Source of the DNA: Mesostigma viride
Taxonomy: Eukaryota; Streptophyta; Mesostigmatophyceae; Mesostigmatales; Mesostigmataceae
DNA length: 64,000 nucleotides
Direction of reading: 5' to 3'
NCBI GenBank assembly: GCA_009746045.1
Contig: RPFO01000027.1
Coordinates: 129,501 to 193,500, forward strand
The translations under genes and the position numbers were made by a program. The notes beneath the pieces were generated by a model. It was not told where the DNA came from. It made no database searches and was given only the letters and a program-made list of their open reading frames with translations. Positions 19,916 to 31,299 of the stretch are shown here, one piece after another (position 1 is the first letter of the stretch; the number at the start of each line of letters is the position of its first letter).

Positions 19916-22194
19916 AATTTTATTTTTCCCCTCCCCCCCACCGAGGCCACGGGAAGGGCCTCACACGGGAGAGAGAGTCCTACGTGAGAAAGGAGATCAG
20001 GCATGCGAACAGCTGTATGAAAGAGGTAGGCATAGGATTCATCATCAGGTAGTTCACCATAAGGGGTTACACCCATAGTAGTAGGAACTAGAGTAGTATT
20101 GAGAACATCAAGGTCCTCGAAAAAGGAGTAATCTGCACGACGAGAGAGTGCATCTGGTACTATGTTATCTACACCCTTAACATACTGAAGTTTAAAAGGG
20201 GAAAACTGTGCTAAAAATTCCATCCAGCGCGCTTGCCGAGGGGTAAGGTTGGGTTGGGAGAGAAGATGGGTAAGGGGACGGTGATCCGTTTGGATAACTA
20301 ACCTATAAGGATCTAGCTCACAGGGTTCATTCAGGCAGACATCAAATTGAGCACCTTTAAGAAAGTGCTGCCACGCGTGGCAACAATACACCACCGCTAA
20401 GAGTTCCTGCTGGTGTACGGGATAGTTACGCTCCGCAGGGAGCATTGTCCTAGAGATATACTCAATTGGCTGTAAGCCCTGACCCTGATCCTGGAGAAGG
20501 ACGCCCCCTATAGCTACCTTACTAGCATCTGTAGCTACCACAAAGGGTTTAGTAGTATCCGGTAGGATGAGTACAGGAGGGGAAAGGAGTAGGGATTTTA
20601 GACACTGAAAAGCCGACTGACATTCACTACTCCAAACAAAGGGGATATCCTTCTTTAATAAATGATTAATAGGGGCTGCTATAGTTGCGAAACGCGGGAT
20701 AAAACGCCTATAGTAAGAAGCAATTCCTAGAAAACTACGTACACCTTTAACGTCGGTAGGAGTAGGCCATTCCTGAATTGACTTAGTTTTATCCGGGTCG
20801 GTAGCGACCCCGGCATCTGACAGAACGTGCCCTAAAAATGGGACACTCCTACCCGAACGAACTTTAGCACGGCGCGCCCACAAAGAATTTTCAGCCATTA
20901 TTTCTAATACTTTCTTTAAATCACGTAGGTGCGTTTCAAAATCAGGAGAGTAAATAAGAATATCATCTAAGTAAGCTTGAGCACAAGAACGGTCATGCTC
21001 AGATAAAGAAACAGAGGAGAAGGAAGGATCCTTTAAATCAGAGGACACCTGAGGAAGGTGAGAATTTCCCATAACAGGTCTAAGCACTTCATTCATTAAC
21101 ATTTGAAAAGAGGCAGGCGAGTTACAGAGTCCCATAGCCGCTACTCTAAACTGGTAATGACCAAAAGGGGTAGCAAAGGCGGTTTTATGGCAATCCTCAG
21201 GAGCTATCCGCAACTGCCAAAAACCATCCGCACAATCCAGTACTGTGAAACAAGTGGAACCTTTAACCTTATTAAATATATCATCAATACGAGGTAGAGG
21301 GTATTTAGACTTCACAGTAATATCATTCAACTTCCTATAATCAGTAACTAGGCGAAACTTGCCATTTGGCTTAGGAACTAACAGGACACCAGCTGAGTAG
21401 GGAGAGTTACTAGGCTCTATCAATCCTGCTTCTAATAGTGACACTAAAATCTGTTTTAGTTCCTTTAACTCGGTAGGGCCCATTCTATACATCGGAGAGT
21501 GCGTAGGAACTGCACCGTCCTTGATAACTACACGGTGTAAAACAGAACGAGGAGGAGGATAAGAAGGAGTCTTTTCTTCAAAAACTTTTGAGGAATCTAT
21601 CACAGCCATGTATCTTACTATTTCATTTTCAGTAAATCCCACTCCTATTGTATCCACTGTGTTTATATCTATATCCACACTATTATTAGTGATAGGTATC
21701 TCCTGTACTTCTAACTGAAGGAACATACATAATAAATATCCATATTCCTTTAATTCAGAACGCAACTCATCATTGGACATTAATACTTCAGGTATAGGTC
21801 TTACAGGAGGATCAACAGGTGTAGGAGGAGTAATATCTACCAAGGATAAATTTTCCAATCTATAATGACGTTCCGGTACCCAGTAAGAGCTATCTGGAAA
21901 CCAAATGACCATGGTATCATAATTAATAGTAATCTTATTATCCTGGTGCCAATCTAATCCTAGTAATACATCAGCGGTAGTGATAGGGCCTATAGTGGCC
22001 GTCAGGTTGACAGTACGTCCTTGTATGACCAGGGGAAGGGACACCGTACCCGGGGAATGACTGGTGCGACCATCAGCATAATGAACAGTGACAGGTTTGG
22101 TGTGAGGGGTAGGGACTAGTCCTAAACGCCTAACTAGGGCCTCGCTCACAAAGGAGCTAGCCGCACCGCTATCTACCAACACAGAGACATTCAA
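19894..22194 (-). CDS. Gypsy Pol part 1: protease, reverse transcriptase, RNase H
   Basis: 766 codons from the end of the frame; no ATG is needed since this is a polyprotein segment. Order: aspartic protease with VLVDSGAASSFV near the start; a linker; RT with VTDYRKLNDITVKSKYPLPR, the YLDD catalytic motif at about 20962-20973, and FLGIASYYRRFIPRF; RNase H beginning FVVATDASKVAIGGVLLQ, with the histidine motif VIQTDHRPLTHLL; and the tether region with VPDALSRR. This RT-RH-before-integrase order is the Ty3/gypsy arrangement. The frame ends at 19894 after an A/G-rich run, and the integrase continues in another frame. Confidence 0.9.
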   Translation of the reverse strand: MNVSVLVDSGAASSFVSEALVRRLGLVPTPHTKPVTVHYADGRTSHSPGTVSLPLVIQGRTVNLTATIGPITTADVLLGLDWHQDNKITINYDTMVIWFPDSSYWVPERHYRLENLSLVDITPPTPVDPPVRPIPEVLMSNDELRSELKEYGYLLCMFLQLEVQEIPITNNSVDIDINTVDTIGVGFTENEIVRYMAVIDSSKVFEEKTPSYPPPRSVLHRVVIKDGAVPTHSPMYRMGPTELKELKQILVSLLEAGLIEPSNSPYSAGVLLVPKPNGKFRLVTDYRKLNDITVKSKYPLPRIDDIFNKVKGSTCFTVLDCADGFWQLRIAPEDCHKTAFATPFGHYQFRVAAMGLCNSPASFQMLMNEVLRPVMGNSHLPQVSSDLKDPSFSSVSLSEHDRSCAQAYLDDILIYSPDFETHLRDLKKVLEIMAENSLWARRAKVRSGRSVPFLGHVLSDAGVATDPDKTKSIQEWPTPTDVKGVRSFLGIASYYRRFIPRFATIAAPINHLLKKDIPFVWSSECQSAFQCLKSLLLSPPVLILPDTTKPFVVATDASKVAIGGVLLQDQGQGLQPIEYISRTMLPAERNYPVHQQELLAVVYCCHAWQHFLKGAQFDVCLNEPCELDPYRLVIQTDHRPLTHLLSQPNLTPRQARWMEFLAQFSPFKLQYVKGVDNIVPDALSRRADYSFFEDLDVLNTTLVPTTMGVTPYGELPDDESYAYLFHTAVRMPDLLSHVGLSLPCEALPVASVGGRGKIKFLYRLAI

Positions 22195-22387
22195 AGTTCA
22201 TCAGCATGCAAGAAAGGGTCTACAACAGTATGGGGAACGGTTAAACCACCATTCAAGAACATAAGAGGACGCACACGTAGTGGTAGGGAAGATTCAGCTC
22301 CTACAGAGGTTATAAAAACAGGCAGGCAAAAATTTTTATCTGGGGTACTATCTAAGGACCTGTCCAGGTTACCCCCGGCTGACAGGC

Positions 22388-24117
22388 CTACTGTTCCCCC
22401 TCCCCCCCCAAATCCATAGGAACTAACCCCGAAGAAGACCCTGGCGAAAAAGCCACTGCTGGAGGGTCACGAGGGAGCGAAGAGGGTGCGGGAGCCTGAT
22501 TATCATAGGGGAACCCTGGGGGTCCTGCCTGCACAGCATTCAGCCTACTAGGGGTAGCTGAGGGAATGCGTCCTGAAGTGGGACGAATAGGAGCACGCTG
22601 AGGGGTACGAGGAGGGCGAGCGTCGGGATGAGGGGGAGCACCCGAAAGGAACTTGGGGCACTCACGTTTAAGATGACCTACTTCCTTACAATGATAGCAT
22701 GTGATATGAGAGACATCAAGAGCTGAAAGATCAGCAACGCAGATATCTAATTCTTCTACATAGGAGTTCTCCTCCTCAGGGGTAAGGATAATATTATTAA
22801 TACGGGAACGGGTAGGGAGAGAAGGAGTGGTGAAGAAATCTGCTACTCGCAAGAGATGCTGGCGCACATGCTTGAGGGGCAGATCAGTAAAACGGTAGGC
22901 AGAGAACTGGCGCTTGACTTCACGTAATAAAGGTCTACTGAGGCCTTGGAGGAAGCGAGCACGTACTTCTGCACCCGACAAATCCCTAATTCGTACCATC
23001 TGAGCATCAAACTCTTTCATATACTCCTTAAATGATTTAGTACCCTGCTGCAAGGTACCAAAGGCTAATCTATCCTGCCAATCTGAATCAGGAGGGACTA
23101 AATGGTTCTCTAAACGCTTAAACAATTCTGCTACAGAGTTAGGGTAGGCATGAGAGGCCAAAGACTCACACTGAATGAGGTTAGCAAGCTCAGGAGTAAT
23201 GCAGGTTGTAAGATAGTGAGGAACTAATACAGCATCAGAGAGACGCCATCTATTATGATTCTGCCACGACTCTGTGTTCTGGGTAAGCAACATAATAAAG
23301 GTGAAAAACTGTTGAGGGGTAGACTTGACATCCAGCTTGGGAAGGTTAGCAAAGAGGGGAAGAGCAGGGGGCTTAGGGGGATTAGAAGAGTCAGTTTTTC
23401 CCATAGGGCCACTATCTTCCACTGCTACATAAGCGGGATAGAAGGAAGGAAGAGGAAAAGTCTTGGGTAGGGGTCTAGAAGGGGCCACCGTTTCAGGCTG
23501 GTGCCCATAGGAGAAGGGACAGTATATTGCTCACGAAGAGAGGAGTAGGCAAAATGATCATAATTTCTGTCATCTAGAGGCATGGTGCTGAAATCACTAT
23601 TAACTTCTAAATCAGCCACACGGGTAGGGACCTGGGCTGCCTCATAGGCCGTCTCAGGGTAGGACCAGGAAGCAGGTGGGTAAAAGGGAACTGCACTAGG
23701 GCGCCCAGAAGGGCCGACAGGGGCAGAGGCACGACCCGTGTTAAAAGCAGGCATGGAAGGCACAGGGTGGGAAGGAGGCCTAGCAACATTGTTAGTTAGT
23801 GAGGACCTGCTGGAGGGTTGAGCCAAGGTTGCAGGAGGGGCAGGGGCCTGGTTCACAGGTAAGGGAAGGGTCATCACTAAATCTGACATACGTTGTTCAT
23901 AGGTAGGAGGGGTAAGTGAGGGACGACGGCGACCACCAGTAACAGGAGAAGGAGGTGAGGTACGAAGATTACCTTGAGGAGTGAGATGGTGCACCGTTTC
24001 AAGTGAGTCCCGTCGGTTACCACGAGTGTTGTTATTGTTGTTAGTATTATTATTATTATTATTCATAGTAGGAGTGTTGGTAGGTATAGGCGACATATTA
24101 CCACCCACTGGATCCAT
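22388..24117 (-). CDS. Gypsy Gag with CCHC zinc knuckle (frame break near 23490)
   Basis: Two overlapping frames give one Gag-like protein. The first (24117 to about 23490) begins MDPVGGNMSPIPTNTPTM with an Asn-rich run and Pro/Ser-rich segments. The second (about 23490-22388) holds the capsid-like core (KRLENHLVPPDSDWQDRLAF, FLQGLSRPLLREVKRQFSAY), typical of Ty3 gag helices, and a zinc knuckle CYHCKEVGHLKREC. A second break near the G-run at about 22398-22412 separates Gag from the protease leader. Gag packages element RNA in virus-like particles. Confidence 0.8.
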
Positions 24118-24240
24118 TTTTAATTAAGTAAATGATTAGGAATCTAACTGAAAGCAACAAGGAAAAGGACAAGGCCTAATTTAAGGCAAGGAAAGAAAAG
24201 AAAAAGCTTTTAATGTCCTAAAAGAAGGAAACAATTTAAA

Positions 24241-24645
24241 TCAATCCTTTTTAGCAACAGTAATGGATAGGGAACCGAACTCTAAGGTGAGAGGCGTATC
24301 TAAGCTAGATGAGGATGCAGCCCGTTTAGGGGGAGACGAAGGAGGAGATGGAGGTGGTGTAACAAAAACAAGACTATCTACTGCAGGACGAGCATGAGGA
24401 GAAGGACGAGAATGGAGACCCAAATCTGATTCACTATGCTTTAAGAGGTAGGTCTGAGCTTCTTCAAAGGACATAAACTTCTTATATTTGGAGACGTTAT
24501 AAGCACGTGACTGAACGAACTTCCTAGCATCGGCCCACGATAAGAAAATAGATGCCCATTGAGGGGTAATAACAACGTAATACTTCGCTAAACTATTATT
24601 ACTAGTCGAATGAGAAGGAGCAGGAAAAGGACGTCGCTGGCTCAT
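24241..24645 (-). CDS. Small retroelement ORF with RNase H1 N-terminal (hybrid-binding-like) domain
   Basis: 134 codons, starting MSQRRPFPAPSHS. Residues about 20-68 read AKYYVVITPQWASIFLSW, then KKFMSFEEAQTYLL. This matches the Y-Y-V-V...G-I-F-x-S-W...KF-x-S-x-E-E-A-x-x-Y-L pattern of the RNase H1 N-terminal hybrid-binding domain, also found in caulimovirus protein VI. The C-terminal half is Ser/Pro-rich. It is the first ORF after the LTR and lies upstream of gag. Such a domain binds RNA-DNA hybrids or dsRNA, so a role in reverse transcription or particle assembly is possible but inferred. Confidence 0.55.
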   Translation of the reverse strand: MSQRRPFPAPSHSTSNNSLAKYYVVITPQWASIFLSWADARKFVQSRAYNVSKYKKFMSFEEAQTYLLKHSESDLGLHSRPSPHARPAVDSLVFVTPPPSPPSSPPKRAASSSSLDTPLTLEFGSLSITVAKKD

Positions 24646-25152
24646 GTTAACGCACCTGGTAGGTCTTGAGTAGTCAAATAAGGAGAACGAGGAGAAGGCG
24701 ACTTATCTCGGGTGTCTGAAACCGAACCAGATTGACGACGCACGCAGGGACGAGGTTTCCAGCGCCAGGTGGTCGTAAGTATCCGGTTTCAAGAATTCTG
24801 CGTCTGGCGATGGGTCGTCTAAATACAACGCAGGCAAGAATGCAGAAAAGTGTAATCTACGAGACGCTAGTCGTCTCTCTAACGTAGAACCAAAACCATC
24901 ACCTATCTACGACAGTAGGCCACATGTCTCAAGAAAACAAAACGAGGAAAAGGAGCTATCTATAAAAGGATTTTCCGCTTCGAGCAGGTCTATCTTCTAG
25001 GCAGGGCGTGTCCCGAATCGGGCAGCACTACCCCCCCAGCTTGCAGGCGACCCGCCCATTACCTGTCAAGTAGGTGTCGTCTTCATTTTCCCGGACGCGG
25101 AAGGGTTGATTCAATGACGTATGTTGCAGGGGATCGTCGTCTGGTTCTCTAC

Positions 25153-25172
25153 CTAAAATTCCTCCGAGTCCA
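25153..25172 (-). promoter_or_regulatory. Putative tRNA primer-binding site
   Basis: On the - strand, one base after the 5' LTR end, the sequence reads TGGACTCGGAGGAATTTTAG. The leading TGG is complementary to a tRNA CCA end, as expected for LTR-element priming. The tRNA was not identified. Confidence 0.6.
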
Positions 25173-25173
25173 T

Positions 25174-25735
25174 TGTTACGCCTCGGGTATCTACCACTAC
25201 CTCTACCTCTACCTGGCCTGATGCTACCTAAACTAGTCAAGCCACCTCTAGTTAAACCCCTAGCGAAAGACGAACGAGACGATCCAGATCTCAATGCATT
25301 AACGTAAGTGTTGCTATAATACGCCATAAGCCATTTACACAACCCGTTTACTCCAGGAATAGAGGAAGGAAACACAACTACACTGCCGTGACCCAAGCCT
25401 ATATGTGTTAATTCATTTAACACACGCCGAGTGACACACGAGGGGTAGAACGTGCATAAATGGTCACCAACGGTCCAACACGCTCGGGCCGACATGGCCC
25501 TCGCCTACAGATGCACCGGCACAGATACAGATGCACGCTGGTCCACTACATTCTACCAAAGGATAAGGACCACTAGTAAAGTACGCGGCGCGGCGCCCAA
25601 CGGCACCCAATGTACCACAGTACTGTTACGAGGACAATAGTGTCCCGGTAGGAGCTACACGTAAACCTAGGGACAACCGAGGCAAAAGACCTAATTTACG
25701 TCCGTAACTACAACGAATTGTTACGCGACGTAACA
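25174..25735 (-). repeat. 5' LTR of the gypsy element
   Basis: 562 bp, TG...CA ends with a 7-bp inverted terminal match (TGTTACG/CGTAACA). Followed on the right by ACGAG. Confidence 0.93.
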
Positions 25736-25740
25736 ACGAG

Positions 25741-28398
25741 AGTCTCGTCCTCTTGGTTCGATGAATGTAAAGTGCGATGAAGCCTACACATTGAACCTGG
25801 GGCACTTATCCATTTGTAATTGGTCTTGCTAGCCATTATAAGTGTGTATTAAATAGCTTGGCATCAAGTCGTGGTGCCAGATATCTCACGACCCCAGTCG
25901 TGAAGCGCAATCTGCATTAGGCCACCTTGATTCTTCCTATTACCGGCATAGTTGATCTTTCGCGACGTAGTAGCACAGGTTTAGTAGGTGTAAATCCGGG
26001 CACGTTACACCCGGCGTAGCTATAGCCAGGCCGAACCGTCATCAATTGATCCCTTATCGTTATCAATGAGACAACCAGTGCAAGCCAGAAAACTGGAGAC
26101 TCTGGACCATGGTAGCTGGAGCCTGCTGTTACCTTGTCCGCGTTTGCTCAGCCATCACTTCCATTCCCATCTTAGAAGGTACCCACGATCGATCCATGGT
26201 CTAAGATCGTGCGGACCCCCTGCCCGTGGCCGGGACACCGCGTGTAAATTTTACAGTACGGCAGTGACAAACACATCGACACGGGGCGCGGGGTTAGCCC
26301 GCCCCGCAGCACTTGGTACAAGTGGGCCACTTGTACCACCAGATAGCTAAGTAGGGTGAACAAGTTGGTGATATTCTGTACTCCTTCCGTTCGTTCCATC
26401 CCATCCCTTCCATCCCATGGAGGATTTATGCTGTCATGCGTGATTCCATGGAATTCTGATTTCGTTTAATGGACATACAGTGTAGTATACGTAGGCTACA
26501 CCACAATCCTCTCACAGTGATATTCAAAGCCTTTCCTACAACCACTGAAGTGATTTTTTGCCGCATGCCGGCAGTGGCGGGGCAGCCATGCCTTCTTCAA
26601 TGAGACATGCTTATAGCATGTCAAATCTAACCTGCTCATGCTTATAGCATGTCAAATCTAACCTGCTCAGTTAGAGCTTGAAGTGAGATTCTTCCGCGAA
26701 AAGCCATTTCGGCCACGGAGCATGTAATCTTCATTGATCACGACGATGGTGGTGGAGAGTGCACAATCATATAAATATTGCAACAAGCCTGATACTATCT
26801 AAAATACTGCTGTACTGCTGAGGAAAATCCCATGTCGATCTGTCCAGTAGCACACGGGCGAGCCCGGCCCTTCGGGCGTTGGCGGCCATACCTCGGTGAC
26901 TGACCGCATGAGTAGTACACCCGGAACCCCACCTGGCCGACATATTTGGGTTTGATGAATTGAATCAAGCTCATGGCCGCCGGTCATAAACCAGTCACCT
27001 GCATTTGACCGCTGTCTTGTTCATGACAGCATGAATTCCTAGCCAGCCGGTTATGTGAAGTAAAGCAGGCCATCATACATCATAGGTGATCTCAAGAGTT
27101 TGCGCACCGACCCGGCTGGCCGAGCCCGTCGGTTGGGTAAACCATGCGGCGGTCTCTGATGTCAAACATTTTTTCCCATTTATATTTCGGGGAAATGGGT
27201 ATATTTTATTATCCAATTGTAGACCAGAGAGGTGAAATGGGAACTGGTTATGGCCCATTAATTAGATCATGAAATAGCTGCAGAGGACTGGGAACCGGTG
27301 CTCATCAAAATTTTTGCCCATTTATATTCAATTAAAGGCATGCAGTGTACCAAGGAAAGGGGCTATGAACGTGCTAAATTCGTCTATAATCGAGTAATTA
27401 CTAGCTAGTTGTGTTGTACAACTGTATAATTGGTACTGACCTAGCCTTGTTACCGGTAGTCAGTGTTGCCTTGTTGGGAAATGGGAGGAGCACAAGCACA
27501 ACACATGGTGTGGGACCCTGGGCCCAACAATGACAAGCCCAGCCCCTTACAGCTGTAGAGCTTTTCCGCCATGATCTCCTGGGACACAACAGGGTGTTTA
27601 CTTGTATTCCTCACGGGGACGGACCTGGCGCGTGTCACCTGGCCGGGCGGCTTCCCGCCTACAGTAGTCGGCCGTGGTCACATACTGCTCATCCCTTCTA
27701 AACATATCACCTATCACATTACACACATTGGGTAACTAGCTGCATGGTCAGATATGTGGTATCCCTTTACCTAGCGATATTCCCATTGGTTATGGGTTAA
27801 TAAAAATACCCATTTACCCGGGGAAAAAAATGGGAGGAGTTGGAACGCGACGATATGAGTCGCGTGACGACCCAAGAAACTATCAGTGCCGCCTGCCGCC
27901 TACTGCAAGGCCCTAGAGTCAGTCGACTGAGCCGTTTTCACTACTTACATCCGCCCCCGTAGGTGCTAGCAGTTCTATTCGATGCACTACCTTCTCAGGA
28001 TCCTGGTTCACCTTCCGCGGGGGGTAATTAACTAATTATTGGAGATAATGGAGAAATAATTCTCGAACACGCTTGCACGCCACCTCTGGTCACCGTGCAT
28101 CACTTTTTTTTTTTTTTTTTTGAGATGATTCTCCGGTAAAGAGCTTTTTTCGCAGTTGGGCTATCGCTTGGGATGCCTTCGGATCAGGAGACCCCTACAG
28201 CCGCGCCCTAGCCCATGGGCCATGTTTGGTAGAAAGTGATTTTCCTATGCCCAAGTCCTAGTTGTCGTGAGGTACTGAAGTAATGAGTGGAGGCATAGAA
28301 TGCAACTTCTTGGAACTTCGACAGAAAGCAGTAATTGGAGGGTTGGGGAGCTCGAGAGCCTACTTGACCACTCCAACAGTAAACATCTTGCGCTTCGC
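25741..28398. other. Gene-poor stretch between gypsy element and SGNH gene
   Basis: No gene recognised. It includes a 31-bp direct duplication (26607-26668, ATGCTTATAGCATGTCAAAT...), a diverged relative of the 38.2/44.4-kb dispersed repeat near 26370-26450 (CCATCCCATG...GAGGATTTATGCT), and a T-run at about 28107-28121. Confidence 0.5.
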
Positions 28399-31258
28399 AT
28401 GCCTGTGGTGAAGATTGCGCTGCTGGTTTGCCTGGTACTCCTGTGTTCGGATATCTGCTCCGTAGGTGAGTGCACAGCTCTGCTCGCCCACCCTGTGCAA
28501 ATTGGCTTTTCTTTTTCTACCGTCCAGCCGATGGTAGTGATTATCTCTAGTCCTTTGCGTTTTGCTTGAGCTACATGTAGCACGGGCTAATGCTCCTTAT
28601 GCCAGCTTCGTCGCCACTTCAGCTATGCAGCGATTGGTTGTGGTTTCTTTTCGTTTATTGAATAATTAATAGCACGTGAAGGCGTCACGTGGGTACCAAT
28701 AAAGGAACCCTAACCCCTACACACAATCAGGAGGGAGTTCGCTCTAGCTTCTCTCACTGCCTCAAGCGGGCCACAGAGGACTCTCCATTCTTCGTTTATG
28801 CCTGTCACCTTCTCGGCGATATGTTCAGGACTTGCCAGATCTGCCTGTACAAGCGCCTCGGCTTTCTCTGCATGCTTTCCCTTGTCGTGCCGTCGTGCCC
28901 CGTGGTCGTGCCATCACGTTCGCTAGCCTGTATGCTTCATGAGCGATGCTTGGTGTGCCAATGTGGCTGTGTTAGATAAACCCAGCTACACCTGTTCCTG
29001 GATCTATACTTGATTGTTAATGCTTGAAATAATTATTAGACCTGTTTTTGGAGAATCGGCGTGGACATTACCCCTTCGCAGGGTCCGATGCCTCCTGCAA
29101 TGGGCCGATTCCTGACACGGGGTGCTACGTTCCCCCCCCGCTTCCCGCGGTGATCAAGGACAACGCCTCGGTGCCCTGGGAGTCCCTCACGGAGCAGATG
29201 CTGACTATGACGCGCGCCAACGTGGGCAACACCTACCGGTTCCAGCAGTTCCTTGGCAAGCTGCAGCGAGGGGAGGAGGCGCGCATCGCCGCGCTGGGGG
29301 GCTCGGGTAAGCAACGGTGACCATAGTAGTGTAGATGCATACAATGTATATGTTGCGGCTAAGTTCCTCTCCAGGCTGCAGCGAGGGGAGGAGGCGCGCA
29401 TTGCCGCGCTGAGGGGCTTGGGTAAATGTGCGCATGGCATGGTGCATGGGTGTCAGACCAAAGGCTCTCACCAAGCGGCCGCGAGGGCAGGAGAAGCGTT
29501 GGGGGGGTAGGGCAAGCAACGAGGCTGTGCGGAACGGTGACTACATAAATCTATAGTACATAAATGTCGTCACTACAGCTCTCACCAAGCAGCCGCGAGG
29601 GCAGGAGACGCGCAGGGGGGGTAGGGTAAGCAACTGGGTTGCTATAAATGTCGTAGCAAATGTTCTCACGAAGCTACCGCGAGGGGAAGAGACGCATGGG
29701 GGGGTGGGGTAAGCCAGCAACAAGCGCTTCATTTAGTCTTTTCTCCACAGCCGGTGCTGCACCTCTTGACGAAGCGAAGGTAAGCACAGTCTGCGCAAGT
29801 TTTCCGCCCAAGTGCTATGAGTATCCATGAGACGCCTATACATATCCATGAGACGCCTATACATATCCATGAGACGCCTATACATATCCATGTAGTAGCA
29901 TGTAATCCAAATATGAGACGCCTATACATATCCATGTAGTAGCATGTAATCCATATATGAGACGCCTATACATATCCATGTAGTAGCATGTAATCCAAAT
30001 ATGAGACGCCTATACATATCCATGTAGTAGCATGTAATCCATGTATGAGACGCCTATACATATCCATGTAGTAGCATGTAATCCATATCGCGATCCGTCA
30101 CGACCTACACACACACACACGCACACGCTGCACGCTTCCACCGCCACACCCCCTCACGCTCCATGCCTCCGCACAATCCCGCCTCATGCTTTATGCTTCC
30201 ACGCAAACACCCTCATGCTTCATTCTTCCACACGCCCCCCCCCACTCACCCTTAATGCCTCCGCGCGCCCCAGTGACGATGGGCATCAAGTGCGACGGCG
30301 ACCCTGGGGAAGAAAGCCGGCTGAAAGGCCATCGCATGCCGTGGAAATGCGCGTGGCCTCAGCGAGTCACTGAATGGCTCCAAGCGGCCTACCCGCATGT
30401 TCCCCCCGAGCGTCTCCTGGTGGTCAACCTGGCCAAGTCCTCCACGACCACGCAGTGGGCGGACACCAACCTGATGGCGGTCGCGCAGCACGACGGCCAC
30501 CCGCTGGACGGCTTTGATCTGTTCCTGGTCGACTACCAGATCAATGACCAGGTGGGTGGGTACCCACCCTAGCGGGTAGGTTCACACTGTGTGTGCGGGT
30601 AGTTTTATGCTAAGTTAGAGAGAGGGGGGGCAGGGAGGGAGGGAGTCTTGCCCCCTCTCCCCCCCCCCCTCCAGAGAGAGAGAGAGACATAAGCAATACT
30701 AAGCAATCGCCTCCTTTTGCTCACACTGCCACCAGGATGTGTTACTGACTATTGCTCACTATTGCTCACTATTGCTTACTTATGGTCACACTGCCACCAG
30801 GATGTGTTGCTCACTATTGCTTACTATTTCTTCTATTGCTCCTTCTGTTGCTTTCTATTGCTCGCTCGTGATTGCTTGCTATTGCTTACTACTGCTTATT
30901 ATTGCTTATTATTGCTCACTATTGCTAAGTATTGCTAACTATTTTGCTAACCATTGCTTGCACTACCAGTAGGAACAATTGCGTACACTACCAGGAGGAG
31001 CCCACCTGCACCTGGCAAACGTCTCTTTGGACTGACACCCGCACCCTGCTCGGCACATGCCTCCGTTTTCTATGGGGCATGCGGGGGCTGGGCGGTGACA
31101 CCTCGCTCGTCTTTACGTCAAACACGCCATGTGTGCCACCTAGCATCAAGACGAATGCCACTGGCATGCGAGGCCTGGGCGGCATAATCTCAGATAGAAT
31201 ATATCAGATGCCGGAGATGGTCTTCCTAGTCGTGATGTCACGTTTTATCTACACACAC

Positions 31259-31299
<41 letters not shown>

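Larger units (their letters stand above)
15021..25735 (-). mobile_element. Near-intact Ty3/gypsy chromovirus-like LTR retrotransposon
   Basis: The 10.7-kb element is bounded by two almost identical LTRs (15021-15583 and 25174-25735) that differ by one base insertion. LTR ends are TGTTACG...CGTAACA, and the target duplication is ACGAG (15016-15020 and 25736-25740). It is transcribed on the - strand. Order: 5' LTR, primer-binding site, small RNase-H1-N-like ORF, gag with zinc knuckle, protease, RT, RNase H, integrase, chromodomain, an extra ORF block, polypurine tract, 3' LTR. The near-identical LTRs imply recent insertion. Even so, gag-pol shows several single-base frame breaks, which may be sequence errors or real inactivation. 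Confidence 0.93.
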
